From positions 186,001-250,000 of the forward strand of contig DATCMB010000023.1 in the NCBI GenBank assembly GCA_036563615.1: DNA of 64,000 bases. The letters run 5' to 3'. Under the pieces are notes generated by a model, which was not told where the DNA came from, ran no database searches, and saw only the letters and a list, made by a program, of their open reading frames with translations. The DNA comes from Candidatus Binatia bacterium (lineage in GTDB: Bacteria > Desulfobacterota > Binatia > UBA12015). Made by a program: the position numbers and the translations under genes. Below, one piece after another: positions 6,874-15,155 of the stretch (positions are counted from its first letter, which is position 1; the number at the start of each line of letters is the position of its first letter).

Positions 6874-9747
6874 ATGGACTACCGCGGCACCCTGAACCTG
6901 CCCGCGACGAGCTTCCCGATGCGCGCGAACGCGCCGCAGCGCGAGCCCGAGATGCTCGCTCGCTGGAACGCGCTCGGCATCTACCAGCGCATGCTCGCGC
7001 TGCGCAGCGACGCGCCGCCGTTCATCCTGCACGACGGCCCGCCGTACGCGAACGGCAACATGCACATGGGCCACGTGCTGAACCGGGTGCTGAAGGACAT
7101 CGTCGTCAAGTACAAGCACCTGTCCGGCTTCCGCACGCCCTACGTCCCGGGCTGGGACTGCCACGGGCTGCCGATCGAGCTCCAGGTCGAGAAGGAGATC
7201 GGCCGCGCGAAGAAGGCCGAGCTGCCGGTGACGGAGGTGCGGCGCCTGTGCGACGCGTACGCGCGCCGCTACGTCGACATCCAGCGCGAGGAGATCCGTC
7301 GCCTGGGCGTCGTCGGCGACTGGGACAACCCGTACTTGACGCTGGCGCCCGAGTACGAGGCGCAGGAGATCCGCGAGCTCGGCAAGCTCGCGTCGTCGGG
7401 CTCGCTCTACCGCAAGAAGAAGCCGGTCTACTGGTGCGCGTCCTGCGAGACGGCGCTCGCCGAGGCCGAGGTGGAGTACGAGGAGAAGCGCTCGCCGAGC
7501 ATCTACGTGCGCTTCCCGCTGGCGCTCGCGACCGGCGGCGGGGACGCAGGCGCGCAGCCGGTGACGGTCGCGCTGCTCGCCGCCGCGGCGGACGACGCGT
7601 CGCGCGAGGTCCTGCGCCGCTACCAGGCGGGCCACGTCGCGATGGTCGCCTGGACGACGACCCCGTGGACGCTGCCGGCGAACCTCGCCCTCGCGATCCA
7701 TCCCGAGCTCGCCTACGTCGGCCTGCAGGTCGACGGCGAGCTGCTGATCGTCGCCGAGGGCCTTGCCGAGCGCTTCCTCGCCGCGATCGGTCGGAGCGAG
7801 GACGCGGGCGCTCCGCGCGCGCACTTCGAGACGGCGAGGCTCGAGGGCGTCGAGTTCCACCACCCGTGGCTCGAGCGCCGCGTGCCGGTCGTGCTCGGCG
7901 AGCACGTGACGCTCGAGAGCGGCACCGGCGTCGTGCACACCGCGCCCGGCCACGGCCAGGAGGACTACGAGGTCGGCCTGCGCTACGGGCTCGAGATCTA
8001 CTCGCCGGTCGACGCGCGCGGACGCTTCACGGGCGACGTGCCGGAGCTCGAGGGCAAGCGCATCTTCGACGCCGATCCGGACGTGCTCGAGCGGCTGCGC
8101 GCCGCCGGGACGCTGATGGCGGAGGCGCCGCTCACGCACAGCTACCCGCATTGCTGGCGGTGCAAGAAGCCGCTCTTCTTCCGCGCCACCGAGCAGTGGT
8201 TCGTGTCGCTGTCGGCGAACGACCTGCGCGGCGAGGCGCTCGCGGCGATCGACCGCGTGCGCTGGATCCCGCCGTGGGGACGCGACCGCATCCGCGGCAT
8301 GATCGAGAGCCGTCCGGACTGGTGCATCTCGCGCCAGCGCAGCTGGGGCGTGCCGATCGTCGCCGTGTACTGCGAGCGCTGCGAGCACCCGCACCTCAGC
8401 AAGGAGCTCGCGGAGCACGTCGCGGAGATCGTCGAGCGCGAGGGCTCGAACGCCTGGTTCGCGCGCCCCGCGTCGGAGCTCGTGCCGCCGGGCTTCCGCT
8501 GCGAGCGCTGCGCCGGGACGGACTTCCGCAAGGAGACCGACATCCTCGACGTGTGGTTCGACTCGGGCGTCAGCCACGCGGCGGTGCTCGAGAAGCGCGA
8601 GGGGCTGCACTCGCCGGCCGACCTCTACCTCGAGGGCTCGGACCAGCACCGCGGCTGGTTCCATACGTCGCTCTTGACGTCGGTCGCGACGCGTGGGCGA
8701 GCGCCGTACGAGGCTTGCTTGACGCACGGCTTCATCCTCGACGGCGAGGGCAAGAAGATGTCGAAGTCGGGCGGCAACGCGATCGCGCCCGACTCCGTGC
8801 TGAAGGACCTCGGCGCGGACGTGCTGCGGCTCTGGGTCGCGGCCGAGGACTACCGCGGCGACGTCAGGATCTCGAAGCAGATCCTCGGGCACCTGGTCGA
8901 GGCGTACCGGCGGCTGCGCAACACCGCGCGCTTCCTGCTCGGCAACCTCGGCGACTTCGATCCGCAGCGTGATGCCGTCGCGTACGAGGAGCTGTCCGAG
9001 CTCGAGCGCTGGGCGCTCGACCGCCTCGCGCGGGTCGAGCAGCGCGCGCGCGAGGCGTACGAGGCGTACGAGTTCCACACGGTCTACCACCTGCTGAACA
9101 ACTTCTGCGCGGTGGACTTGAGCGCGCTCTACCTCGACATCGCGAAGGACCGCGCCTACTGCAGCGCTCCCGGCGATCCGCAGCGGCGCGCCGCGCAGAC
9201 CGTGATGTACGAGATCGTGCGCGCGCTCGCCGGCATGCTGGCGCCGATCCTCACCTTCCTCGCCGAGGACATCTGGCGCGCGCTGCCGGGCGCGCGCGAG
9301 GACGACAGCGTGCTGCTCGGCAGCTTCCCGACGCCGCGCGACGAGTGGCTCGACGACGCGCTCGCCGCGCGCTTCGAGAAGCTCCTCGCCGTGCGCGGCG
9401 CGGTGACCAAGGCGCTCGAGGAGGAGCGCAAGGCGGGCCACATCGGACACTCGCTCGAGGCCTGCGTGAAGCTCGCGCCGCCGCCCGAGCTCAAGGAGCT
9501 GCTCGCCGAGCGTCAAGCATTTCTGCCCGAGCTGTTCATCGTCTCGCAGGTCGAGATCGTCTCGGAGGCGCTGCCCGAGAGCCCGGTGCTCGCCGGGCTC
9601 GGCGTCGCCGTGAGCCGGGCCGCGGGCGAGAAGTGCGCGCGCTGCTGGAACTACAAGCTCGACGTCGGCAGCGTCGCGGCCTATCCGGGCGCGTGCGGCC
9701 GCTGCGCCGACGTGCTCGCGCGCATCGGCTACGCGGTGGCTTCGTGA
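6874..9747 (+). CDS. ileS: Isoleucyl-tRNA synthetase
   Basis: 957 aa, normal for bacterial IleRS. The ATG at 6874 gives MDYRGTLNLPATSFPMRA, matching the family N-terminus; a TTG at 6838 would add 12 unsupported residues. The class I HIGH motif is HMGH at residues 64-67 (PPYANGNMHMGH), KMSKS lies at 628-632, and the editing-domain WTTTPWTLPANLA is present. A C-terminal zinc-binding CARCWNY...CGRC pair ends the protein. It charges tRNA-Ile in the cytoplasm. The stop overlaps the lspA GTG start (GTGA); ileS-lspA is a widespread gene pair, which supports both calls. Confidence 0.98.
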   Translation: MDYRGTLNLPATSFPMRANAPQREPEMLARWNALGIYQRMLALRSDAPPFILHDGPPYANGNMHMGHVLNRVLKDIVVKYKHLSGFRTPYVPGWDCHGLPIELQVEKEIGRAKKAELPVTEVRRLCDAYARRYVDIQREEIRRLGVVGDWDNPYLTLAPEYEAQEIRELGKLASSGSLYRKKKPVYWCASCETALAEAEVEYEEKRSPSIYVRFPLALATGGGDAGAQPVTVALLAAAADDASREVLRRYQAGHVAMVAWTTTPWTLPANLALAIHPELAYVGLQVDGELLIVAEGLAERFLAAIGRSEDAGAPRAHFETARLEGVEFHHPWLERRVPVVLGEHVTLESGTGVVHTAPGHGQEDYEVGLRYGLEIYSPVDARGRFTGDVPELEGKRIFDADPDVLERLRAAGTLMAEAPLTHSYPHCWRCKKPLFFRATEQWFVSLSANDLRGEALAAIDRVRWIPPWGRDRIRGMIESRPDWCISRQRSWGVPIVAVYCERCEHPHLSKELAEHVAEIVEREGSNAWFARPASELVPPGFRCERCAGTDFRKETDILDVWFDSGVSHAAVLEKREGLHSPADLYLEGSDQHRGWFHTSLLTSVATRGRAPYEACLTHGFILDGEGKKMSKSGGNAIAPDSVLKDLGADVLRLWVAAEDYRGDVRISKQILGHLVEAYRRLRNTARFLLGNLGDFDPQRDAVAYEELSELERWALDRLARVEQRAREAYEAYEFHTVYHLLNNFCAVDLSALYLDIAKDRAYCSAPGDPQRRAAQTVMYEIVRALAGMLAPILTFLAEDIWRALPGAREDDSVLLGSFPTPRDEWLDDALAARFEKLLAVRGAVTKALEEERKAGHIGHSLEACVKLAPPPELKELLAERQAFLPELFIVSQVEIVSEALPESPVLAGLGVAVSRAAGEKCARCWNYKLDVGSVAAYPGACGRCADVLARIGYAVAS

Positions 9748-10256
9748 GCGAGGGGCGCAAGTACGCCCTGGTCGGCGGCGTGGCGGCGGTCATCGTCGTC
9801 CTCGACCAGCTCACCAAGCTCTGGGTCGATTCGACCTTCCGGCTCTACCAGACGATGCACGTCTTCTCGTGGCTGAACCTGACCTACGTGCGCAACACGG
9901 GGGCGGCGTTCAGCCTGTTCGCCGATCAGCCGGCGACGTTCCGCATTCCGTTCTTCCTGGTGGTCGCGCTGGTCGCGGGCGCGGCGCTCGTGTTCTACGT
10001 CCGTCAGACGCCGCCGACGCAGCGTGGGACGCTGTTCGCCTGCGGGCTCGTGCTCGGCGGCGCGGTCGGCAACTTCATCGACCGCGTGCTCTACGGCGCG
10101 GTGATCGACTTCATCGACGTGCACTGGCGCGGCATGCACTGGCCGGCCTTCAACGTCGCGGACTCGGCGATCTCGGTGGGCGTCGCCGTGCTGCTCTTGC
10201 GAAGTCTCTTCGTGCGCGACGAGTCGCCCGCCGCAACCGAGCGCAGCGCGGCCTGA
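9744..10256 (+). CDS. lspA: Lipoprotein signal peptidase (signal peptidase II)
   Basis: 170 aa with four membrane helices. The two catalytic aspartates of the SPase II family are visible: D113 in VGNFIDRV and D140 in FNVADS. The conserved N-terminal region (VLDQLTKLWV, LNLTYVRNTGAAFSLF) is also present. It cleaves prolipoprotein signal peptides at the modified Cys in the inner membrane. The start is the GTG at 9744, overlapping the ileS stop. Lipoprotein candidates in this window that would need it include those at 10450, 21302 and 33472. Confidence 0.97.
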   Translation: MSEGRKYALVGGVAAVIVVLDQLTKLWVDSTFRLYQTMHVFSWLNLTYVRNTGAAFSLFADQPATFRIPFFLVVALVAGAALVFYVRQTPPTQRGTLFACGLVLGGAVGNFIDRVLYGAVIDFIDVHWRGMHWPAFNVADSAISVGVAVLLLRSLFVRDESPAATERSAA

Positions 10257-10449
10257 GCGCCGCAACACGCCCCAAGCCAAGCAACCGTTCGAGCAGCACT
10301 TTCGTCCGGAGAAGCCGAAGGCCGCGGAAATGCGGTTGCGCGCCGGAGACGGTGTCGCACAATCTGCCAGCGTGCCAAGGTGCGCAGGGTTCTGCGCGAG
10401 CAAGGCCAGTGACCCTCGGTCGCGACGCGACGCGAGGAAAGGGATCGAG

Positions 10450-12381
10450 ATGATGAAGAGCCAGTTCGGTAGCTCGCTCGTGCGCGCGGCGATCGCGTTC
10501 GGCGTCTGTGCAGTCCTGGCCGCCTGCGGCGGCGGAGGTGGCGGAGGCGGCGGCGGGACCACGACGCCCCCGCCCGGCGAGCCGCCGCCGGGGAACCCGG
10601 CGTGCGACGAGAACGCGCAGTTCAGCAGCACCTTCGAAGCGATCCAGAAGGTGATCTTCGAGGGGCGCGGCTGCACGCAGCAGGTCTGCCACGGCGGCGC
10701 TGCGGCAGGTGGCCTCGATCTGCGGCCCGAGGTGGCCTACGAGAACATCTTCGAGAAGCCCGCGGTCAGCAGCCGCTACAACCTGATCACGCCCGGCGAC
10801 CGCACGCGCAGCTACCTCTACATGAAGGTGGCGGCGGCGACGGAGCCCGGCAGCTTCGAGATCGCCGGCGCGCCGATGCCGAACGGCCTCGAGCCGCTGA
10901 CGAAGGACGAGCTCGAAGCGCTGCGCCTGTGGATCTACGCCGGCGCGCCAAAGGAGGGCACGGTCGGCGGCACCGAGGAGCTGCTCGACGCCTGCCTGCC
11001 CGAGCCGAAGCCGATCACCATCGAGCCGCTGCCGCCGCCCGCTCCGGGTGAGGGCGTGCAGTTCGTGATGCCGCCGTGGCACCTGCCGGCGCAGAGCGAG
11101 CACGAGCTCTGCTTCGCGACCTACTACGACATCACGGACCAGGTGCCCGAGGAGTTCGTCAACAACGGGATGTTCCGCTTCAAGGGCTTCGAGCTCCGCC
11201 AGGATCCGCAGAGCCACCACCTGATCCTCTACTACCCGGCCGAGAACTTCACGCCGGAGGGCGTCGACGTGAACCATCCGTCGTTCGGCGCGTGGACCTG
11301 CGCGGGCGGTGAGCGCGAAGGCGAGGCGTGCGATCCGACGGATCTGTCGTCGTGCGGCAGCGGCTTCTGCCGCAGCGAGCCGCGGCCGACGTTCGCCTGC
11401 ATCGGCTACGGTCCGAGCTCGGGTGCGCCGATCCCGGTCGGCGGCGCTCAGCAGGCGCAGGCGTACAACATCTTCCACGAGGGTGTCTTCGCGCAGCTGC
11501 CGATGAAGGGCGTGCTGTACTGGAACACGCACGCCTTCAACCTGACCAACGAAGACACCATGATGAACGGGCGCCTGAACTATCTGTTCGCCGAGGACCA
11601 GCGCTACCCGGTGAACAACATCTTCAACGCGTCGCGCATCTTCGCGGCGAACGCGCTGCCGTACACCGAGCAGACCGTGTGCAACGACCACGTCCTGCCG
11701 CGCGGCGCGCGCCTGTTCGAGCTGACCTCGCACACGCACAAGCGCGGCAAGCACTTCTGGGTCGATCTGCCGGACGGCTCGCGGATCTACGAGAGCTTCG
11801 TCTACAACGACCCGGTGCGGCAGCTCTTCGATCCGCCGCTCGCGTTCGACTCGCCGCGGGCCGCGGACCGCACGCTGCGCTACTGCGCGCTGTACAACAA
11901 CGGCGTCAATCCGGACGGCTCGCCGAATCCGGAGGAGGTGACGCGCGCGTCGCGCATCCCGGCGAGCGCGTCGCAGACGATCGGCCGCTGCAACCCGATC
12001 GCGTGCGTGTCGGGCAAGATCGGCGCTCCGTGCAACGGCGCCGACGACGACGCGAGCTGCGACTCGTCGCCCGGCGCCGGCGACGGCGACTGCGACGCTT
12101 GCCGCATCACCGGCGGCGAGAGCACCGAGAACGAGATGTTCATCTTGTTCGGCACCTTCTACATCGATCCCGCCGCCGGCGCGGCGAGCGAGGACGACGT
12201 GGCGCGCGCGCAGGCGACCACGGCGTACGACGCCTTCGGCCGCTCGACCTGGAGCGAGCCGGCGCTGCCGGGGCACATGGGCTGCTCGGTGAGCGGCCAC
12301 GTGGCGCACGCGCTCGCGGCGGGATCCGTCGACGGCGCGCTCGCGAGCCACGACGCGCACGCCGGTCACGCCGGACACTGA
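10450..12381 (+). CDS. Lipoprotein with cytochrome-like CxxxxCH segment and PHM-like copper monooxygenase domain (paralog 1)
   Basis: 643 aa. The signal peptide ends in a lipobox (AVLAAC), followed by Gly- and Pro-rich linkers. Residues ~65-175 resemble the planctomycete-type cytochrome c segment: C75-x4-C80-H81 (GCTQQVCHGG), then AGGLDL and GAPMPNGLEPLT..EL.ALRLWIYAGAP. Residues ~205-585 carry the copper-ligand pattern of PHM/DBH-type monooxygenases: H256-H257 (QSHHLIL), H361 (WNTHAFN), H428-x-H430 (SHTHKRGK) and M563 (TENEMFILFG). Two Cys-rich insertions (near CDPTDLSSCGSGFC and CNGADDDASC) separate these motifs. The tail is His-rich (HDAHAGHAGH). Known PHM enzymes hydroxylate C-H bonds using Cu, O2 and a reductant; here the fused haem segment may supply electrons (inference). 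RBS GAAAGGGATCGAG precedes ATGATG. It is followed by a strong bidirectional hairpin. Confidence 0.72.
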   Translation: MMKSQFGSSLVRAAIAFGVCAVLAACGGGGGGGGGGTTTPPPGEPPPGNPACDENAQFSSTFEAIQKVIFEGRGCTQQVCHGGAAAGGLDLRPEVAYENIFEKPAVSSRYNLITPGDRTRSYLYMKVAAATEPGSFEIAGAPMPNGLEPLTKDELEALRLWIYAGAPKEGTVGGTEELLDACLPEPKPITIEPLPPPAPGEGVQFVMPPWHLPAQSEHELCFATYYDITDQVPEEFVNNGMFRFKGFELRQDPQSHHLILYYPAENFTPEGVDVNHPSFGAWTCAGGEREGEACDPTDLSSCGSGFCRSEPRPTFACIGYGPSSGAPIPVGGAQQAQAYNIFHEGVFAQLPMKGVLYWNTHAFNLTNEDTMMNGRLNYLFAEDQRYPVNNIFNASRIFAANALPYTEQTVCNDHVLPRGARLFELTSHTHKRGKHFWVDLPDGSRIYESFVYNDPVRQLFDPPLAFDSPRAADRTLRYCALYNNGVNPDGSPNPEEVTRASRIPASASQTIGRCNPIACVSGKIGAPCNGADDDASCDSSPGAGDGDCDACRITGGESTENEMFILFGTFYIDPAAGAASEDDVARAQATTAYDAFGRSTWSEPALPGHMGCSVSGHVAHALAAGSVDGALASHDAHAGHAGH

Positions 12382-12388
12382 AACGCGA

Positions 12389-12421
12389 AGGGGCGCGCGG
12401 TCGATCGGACCGCGCGCCCCT
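12389..12421. terminator. Strong bidirectional terminator hairpin
   Basis: A perfect 14-bp stem, 12389-12402 with 12408-12421, closes a 5-nt loop (GATCG). It sits 8 bp after the stop of the plus-strand lipoprotein and 35 bp before the end of the convergent CAP-domain gene. There is no clear U-tract, but stem length and position between convergent genes support termination in both directions. Confidence 0.75.
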
Positions 12422-12456
12422 CGTGCGTCTGCGTGGCGCTCGCTAGCTGAAGAAGC

Positions 12457-13596
12457 TCAGCGCCACGGATCCACGGCGTCGCCGAACCACACGACGGCGT
12501 AGCCGTTCGCCATCGCGGCGCCCATCGCCGGATACGGGTTCATCGACTTCCACGGGCCGGCGTTGATGATCACCTCGTGGTGACCCGGGCTCCCCTTGAA
12601 GGCATCGAGCACCTGCTTCGGCGTCGCGCCTGCGCCGGCGAACGCGATCTCGTAGCCGTTGCCCGGGTAGCGCGGGAAGCCGAGGCCGGCGCTGATCTCG
12701 CGCGGCTTGCGCCACATGCAGTCGGCCTTCGCGTGGTCGTTGGTGTAGCAGCAGCCGGTGTAGAGCGGCGCGCCGAAGTTCGACCAGCTGTGCAGGTTGC
12801 ACGTCCCGCCCCAGGTGCCGGGATGCGACGACAGGTCCGCGACGTGCGCCGCGGCGGTCGCCATCATCGCCTTCGAGAGCTGCAGCGGCGGCAGACCCTT
12901 CGACACGCGGTACTCGTTGATCAGGCGCGCGAGCTCCGCGCCCTGCGGACCCGTCGGTAGCGGATCGGGCGATCCCACCGTGGGCGCCGGGGTCGGCGTC
13001 GGCTTCGGCGTTGCCGTTGGCTTCGGCGTCGCGGTCGGCTTCGGCGTCGGCTTGACGCCGGGATTGGCGCACGTGCCCGCGTCGCTCGCGTTGATCTTCA
13101 GGTCGCCGTTGGTGTCCGCCGCGTCGAAGCAATGGGTCGCGCCGCTGCACACCTGCTCGACGTATCTCTTCGCGACGCTCTTGCAGCGTGCGGCCGCACG
13201 GATCGTGCACGACACCGCGCCGTTCGTCAGCGACTCGCGCACGCAGACCACGTTCTTCCCGGGTCGCGTGCCGCACGTCGACTGAACGGTCATCTTGCGC
13301 ACCGTCGCGGCGCACTGCGAGCGCAGGCGACCTTCCTTGACGAATGCGTCGCGCACCTTCGTCGCGCAAGCGGCGTAGGCGCTCTTTCCCTTCCCCTGCG
13401 AGCCGTCGTAGCTCGCGCATGGACAGAGCGCGTCGATCGCCGCACGGACGTCATTGATGTCCGCCTGGTCGGCTGCGATCTGCGCCGGCGTGCCCGTCAA
13501 GCAAGCTGCTTTGTTCTGTGCCGATGCCGGCGTCGCGAACGCGCACAGCACCGTGCCGAACAAGGCCGTGACGAGCCACGGTCTCCAACCCCTCAT
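12457..13596 (-). CDS. Secreted CAP/SCP-domain protein with Cys-rich region, EF-hand-like loop and Thr-Pro linker
   Basis: 379 aa from the ATG at 13596, preceded by an excellent RBS (GAGGAGGTGATC). The signal peptide ends FATPASA-Q. Residues ~27-140 are Cys-rich (CLTG...LCPCASYDG...RSQCAATV), then an EF-hand or dockerin-like loop DAADTNGDLKINASDAG. A repeated PTPKPTATPKPTATPKP linker leads to a C-terminal CAP domain (LARLINEYRVSKGLPPL, SSHPGTWGG, GSPGHHEVIINAGPW, AVVWFGD). CAP domains occur in secreted proteins of varied function (lipid binding, proteolysis, adhesion), so none is assigned. The paired-Cys module plus Ca-loop recalls secreted proteins of uncultured deltaproteobacteria-like genomes. 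Confidence 0.82.
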   Translation of the reverse strand: MRGWRPWLVTALFGTVLCAFATPASAQNKAACLTGTPAQIAADQADINDVRAAIDALCPCASYDGSQGKGKSAYAACATKVRDAFVKEGRLRSQCAATVRKMTVQSTCGTRPGKNVVCVRESLTNGAVSCTIRAAARCKSVAKRYVEQVCSGATHCFDAADTNGDLKINASDAGTCANPGVKPTPKPTATPKPTATPKPTPTPAPTVGSPDPLPTGPQGAELARLINEYRVSKGLPPLQLSKAMMATAAAHVADLSSHPGTWGGTCNLHSWSNFGAPLYTGCCYTNDHAKADCMWRKPREISAGLGFPRYPGNGYEIAFAGAGATPKQVLDAFKGSPGHHEVIINAGPWKSMNPYPAMGAAMANGYAVVWFGDAVDPWR

Positions 13597-14269
13597 GATC
13601 ACCTCCTCACAACGTCCCGTGGGCACACGTCGCCCGCGCGGGGTCTTGGACGGAAACGGCCTTCGCGAATGCGAGTGCTCCGCCGATCGGTGTGTGAGAC
13701 GACGATGAGGGCGCCGTCCTGGCGCTGCCGCTGGATCGAGAGGAGGAAGCGAACCGAGCGAAGCGGACCGGAATCCGTCCGCGGCGCTCTTATGCTGAAC
13801 CGGTTCTCCGTCGTCAAGCTGCGACGGAAACAAACTGCGGAGACATCCCCACACCATCATCACCCCCCATTCCCTCATTCGGCGCTCGCGCGAGGTGACA
13901 TGAGGGAGAAACGTGTTGATTGACGCTTTCTTGCGCGTGCGGCGTCGAGTGCTTTGCGCGCTCAGGCGGCACACGCGAAAGCAGCGTGCGGAACGTGACG
14001 GTGTGGCAAGTGATTGACGCGGGTCCGTGTCGCGCGACGCAGCAGAGTCCTCATGAAGTTCGAAGCGAGCGAGGCTTCGAGCCGTCGTCGTCGCGACGCG
14101 AGCGCGGCCGCTCGCGAACGAGCAGAGAGGCGTGGCGACGAGATGCGGGTGAAGCTCCTCGCGACGGGACGCGTGAGCTTCTCACGACCCCGCATGCGCC
14201 GTGCGCCGCGAGCAAGCACCCGCGCATCGGGTTTGGCACCTCTTTGGTGCCGCGCTAACGTCGCGCGCC
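13597..14269. other. Non-coding interval upstream of two divergent genes
   Basis: About 670 bp with no convincing gene. The short frames here have Arg/Ser-rich shadow composition and no RBS. Base composition near 13830-13930 is less GC-rich than the surroundings. The only element I can propose is the promoter-like pair at 13789-13817. It probably holds the divergent promoters of the CAP-domain gene and the DUF2461 gene. Confidence 0.5.
13789..13817 (-). promoter_or_regulatory. Candidate sigma70-type promoter for the CAP-domain gene
   Basis: On the minus strand, TTGACG (13817-13812) and CATAAG (13794-13789) are separated by 17 bp, about 190 bp upstream of the CAP-domain start. The match is 5/6 at -35 and 4/6 at -10. 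TTGACG is over-represented throughout the window, so the -35 match carries less weight than usual. Confidence 0.3.
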
Positions 14270-14974
14270 ATGACGGCCGAGCACGCGCTTCGCGTCACGC
14301 GCTTCACGGGCTTCGCCGACGAGCGAGCGCGCTTCTTCCACGCGCTCGCGCGCAACCAGAACCGCGAGTGGTTCCTCGCGCACAAGCACGAGTACGAGCA
14401 GGGCTGGCGCGAGCCGATGCTCGCGCTCCTCTGGGAGGTGCGCGCCAAGGTGGTGCGCACCTACGGCGAGGACGTCCTCGGCGAGCCGAAGGTGTTCCGC
14501 ATCTTCCGCGACGTGCGCTTCTCGCGCGACAAGTCGCCGTACAAGACGCACGTCGCAGGCTACCTGCCGCTGGTCTCGACGGGCGGACGCGTGCCGGGAC
14601 CGGTCGCGCTGTACGTGCACCTCGGAACCGATCGCTACGTCGGCGCCGGGCACTGGATGATGGACGCGGCGCAGCTCGCGCGCTTTCGTAGTGCGGTGCT
14701 CGACGAGCGTCGCGGCGCGGCGCTCGCGCGCATCGTCAAGCGCCTCGAGAAGGCGGGCTTCGAGCTCGGCTCGCGCGAGACGCTGAAGAAGGTGCCGCGC
14801 GGGGTCGACCCGGCGCACCCGCGCGCAGAGCTCACCAAGCGCAAGGGTCTCGTGGTCGGCTTCCCGCCGCTGCCGCCGAAGCTGATCGTGTCACCCGAGC
14901 TCGTGGACTGGCTCGCCGGCCACGCGCGCGCCGCGGCGCCGTTCGTCGGCTGGCTCGCGGACCTCGCCACCTGA
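14270..14974 (+). CDS. DUF2461-family protein
   Basis: 234 aa, typical of DUF2461. Family-like features are the N-terminal F.GFADERARFFHALARNQNREWFLAHKHEYE, the central RIFRDVRFSRDKSPYKTHVAGYL, GHWMMDAAQLARFR, and the C-terminal LTKRKGLVVGFPPLPPKLI. The family occurs across bacteria and some fungi and has no established biochemical role. It is probably a soluble cytoplasmic protein. The ATG at 14270 starts right at the conserved N-terminus. It is not obviously in an operon. Confidence 0.85.
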   Translation: MTAEHALRVTRFTGFADERARFFHALARNQNREWFLAHKHEYEQGWREPMLALLWEVRAKVVRTYGEDVLGEPKVFRIFRDVRFSRDKSPYKTHVAGYLPLVSTGGRVPGPVALYVHLGTDRYVGAGHWMMDAAQLARFRSAVLDERRGAALARIVKRLEKAGFELGSRETLKKVPRGVDPAHPRAELTKRKGLVVGFPPLPPKLIVSPELVDWLAGHARAAAPFVGWLADLAT

Positions 14975-15155
14975 GCGTGCAGGTCGAAGCGCACGGAGCG
15001 CGTTCGCGCTCGCGAGCGGCGTTGCGCGCCGCGACGACGTCACGTGACGCGCCTCACATCGCGAGGCCGCTCCTCACGCCTTCTCGTTACGGGTACCGAC
15101 CGCGCGCTGGTTCGCGGTTGCGCGGCGCGGTCGGCACGTCGGAGGATGGAGCCCC

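Noticed and set aside
13597..14269. Short open frames (for example 13920-14258 and 13962-14219) as small genes
   Set aside because: Arg/Ser-rich shadow composition, no RBS, no recognisable fold, and they overlap each other on opposite strands.
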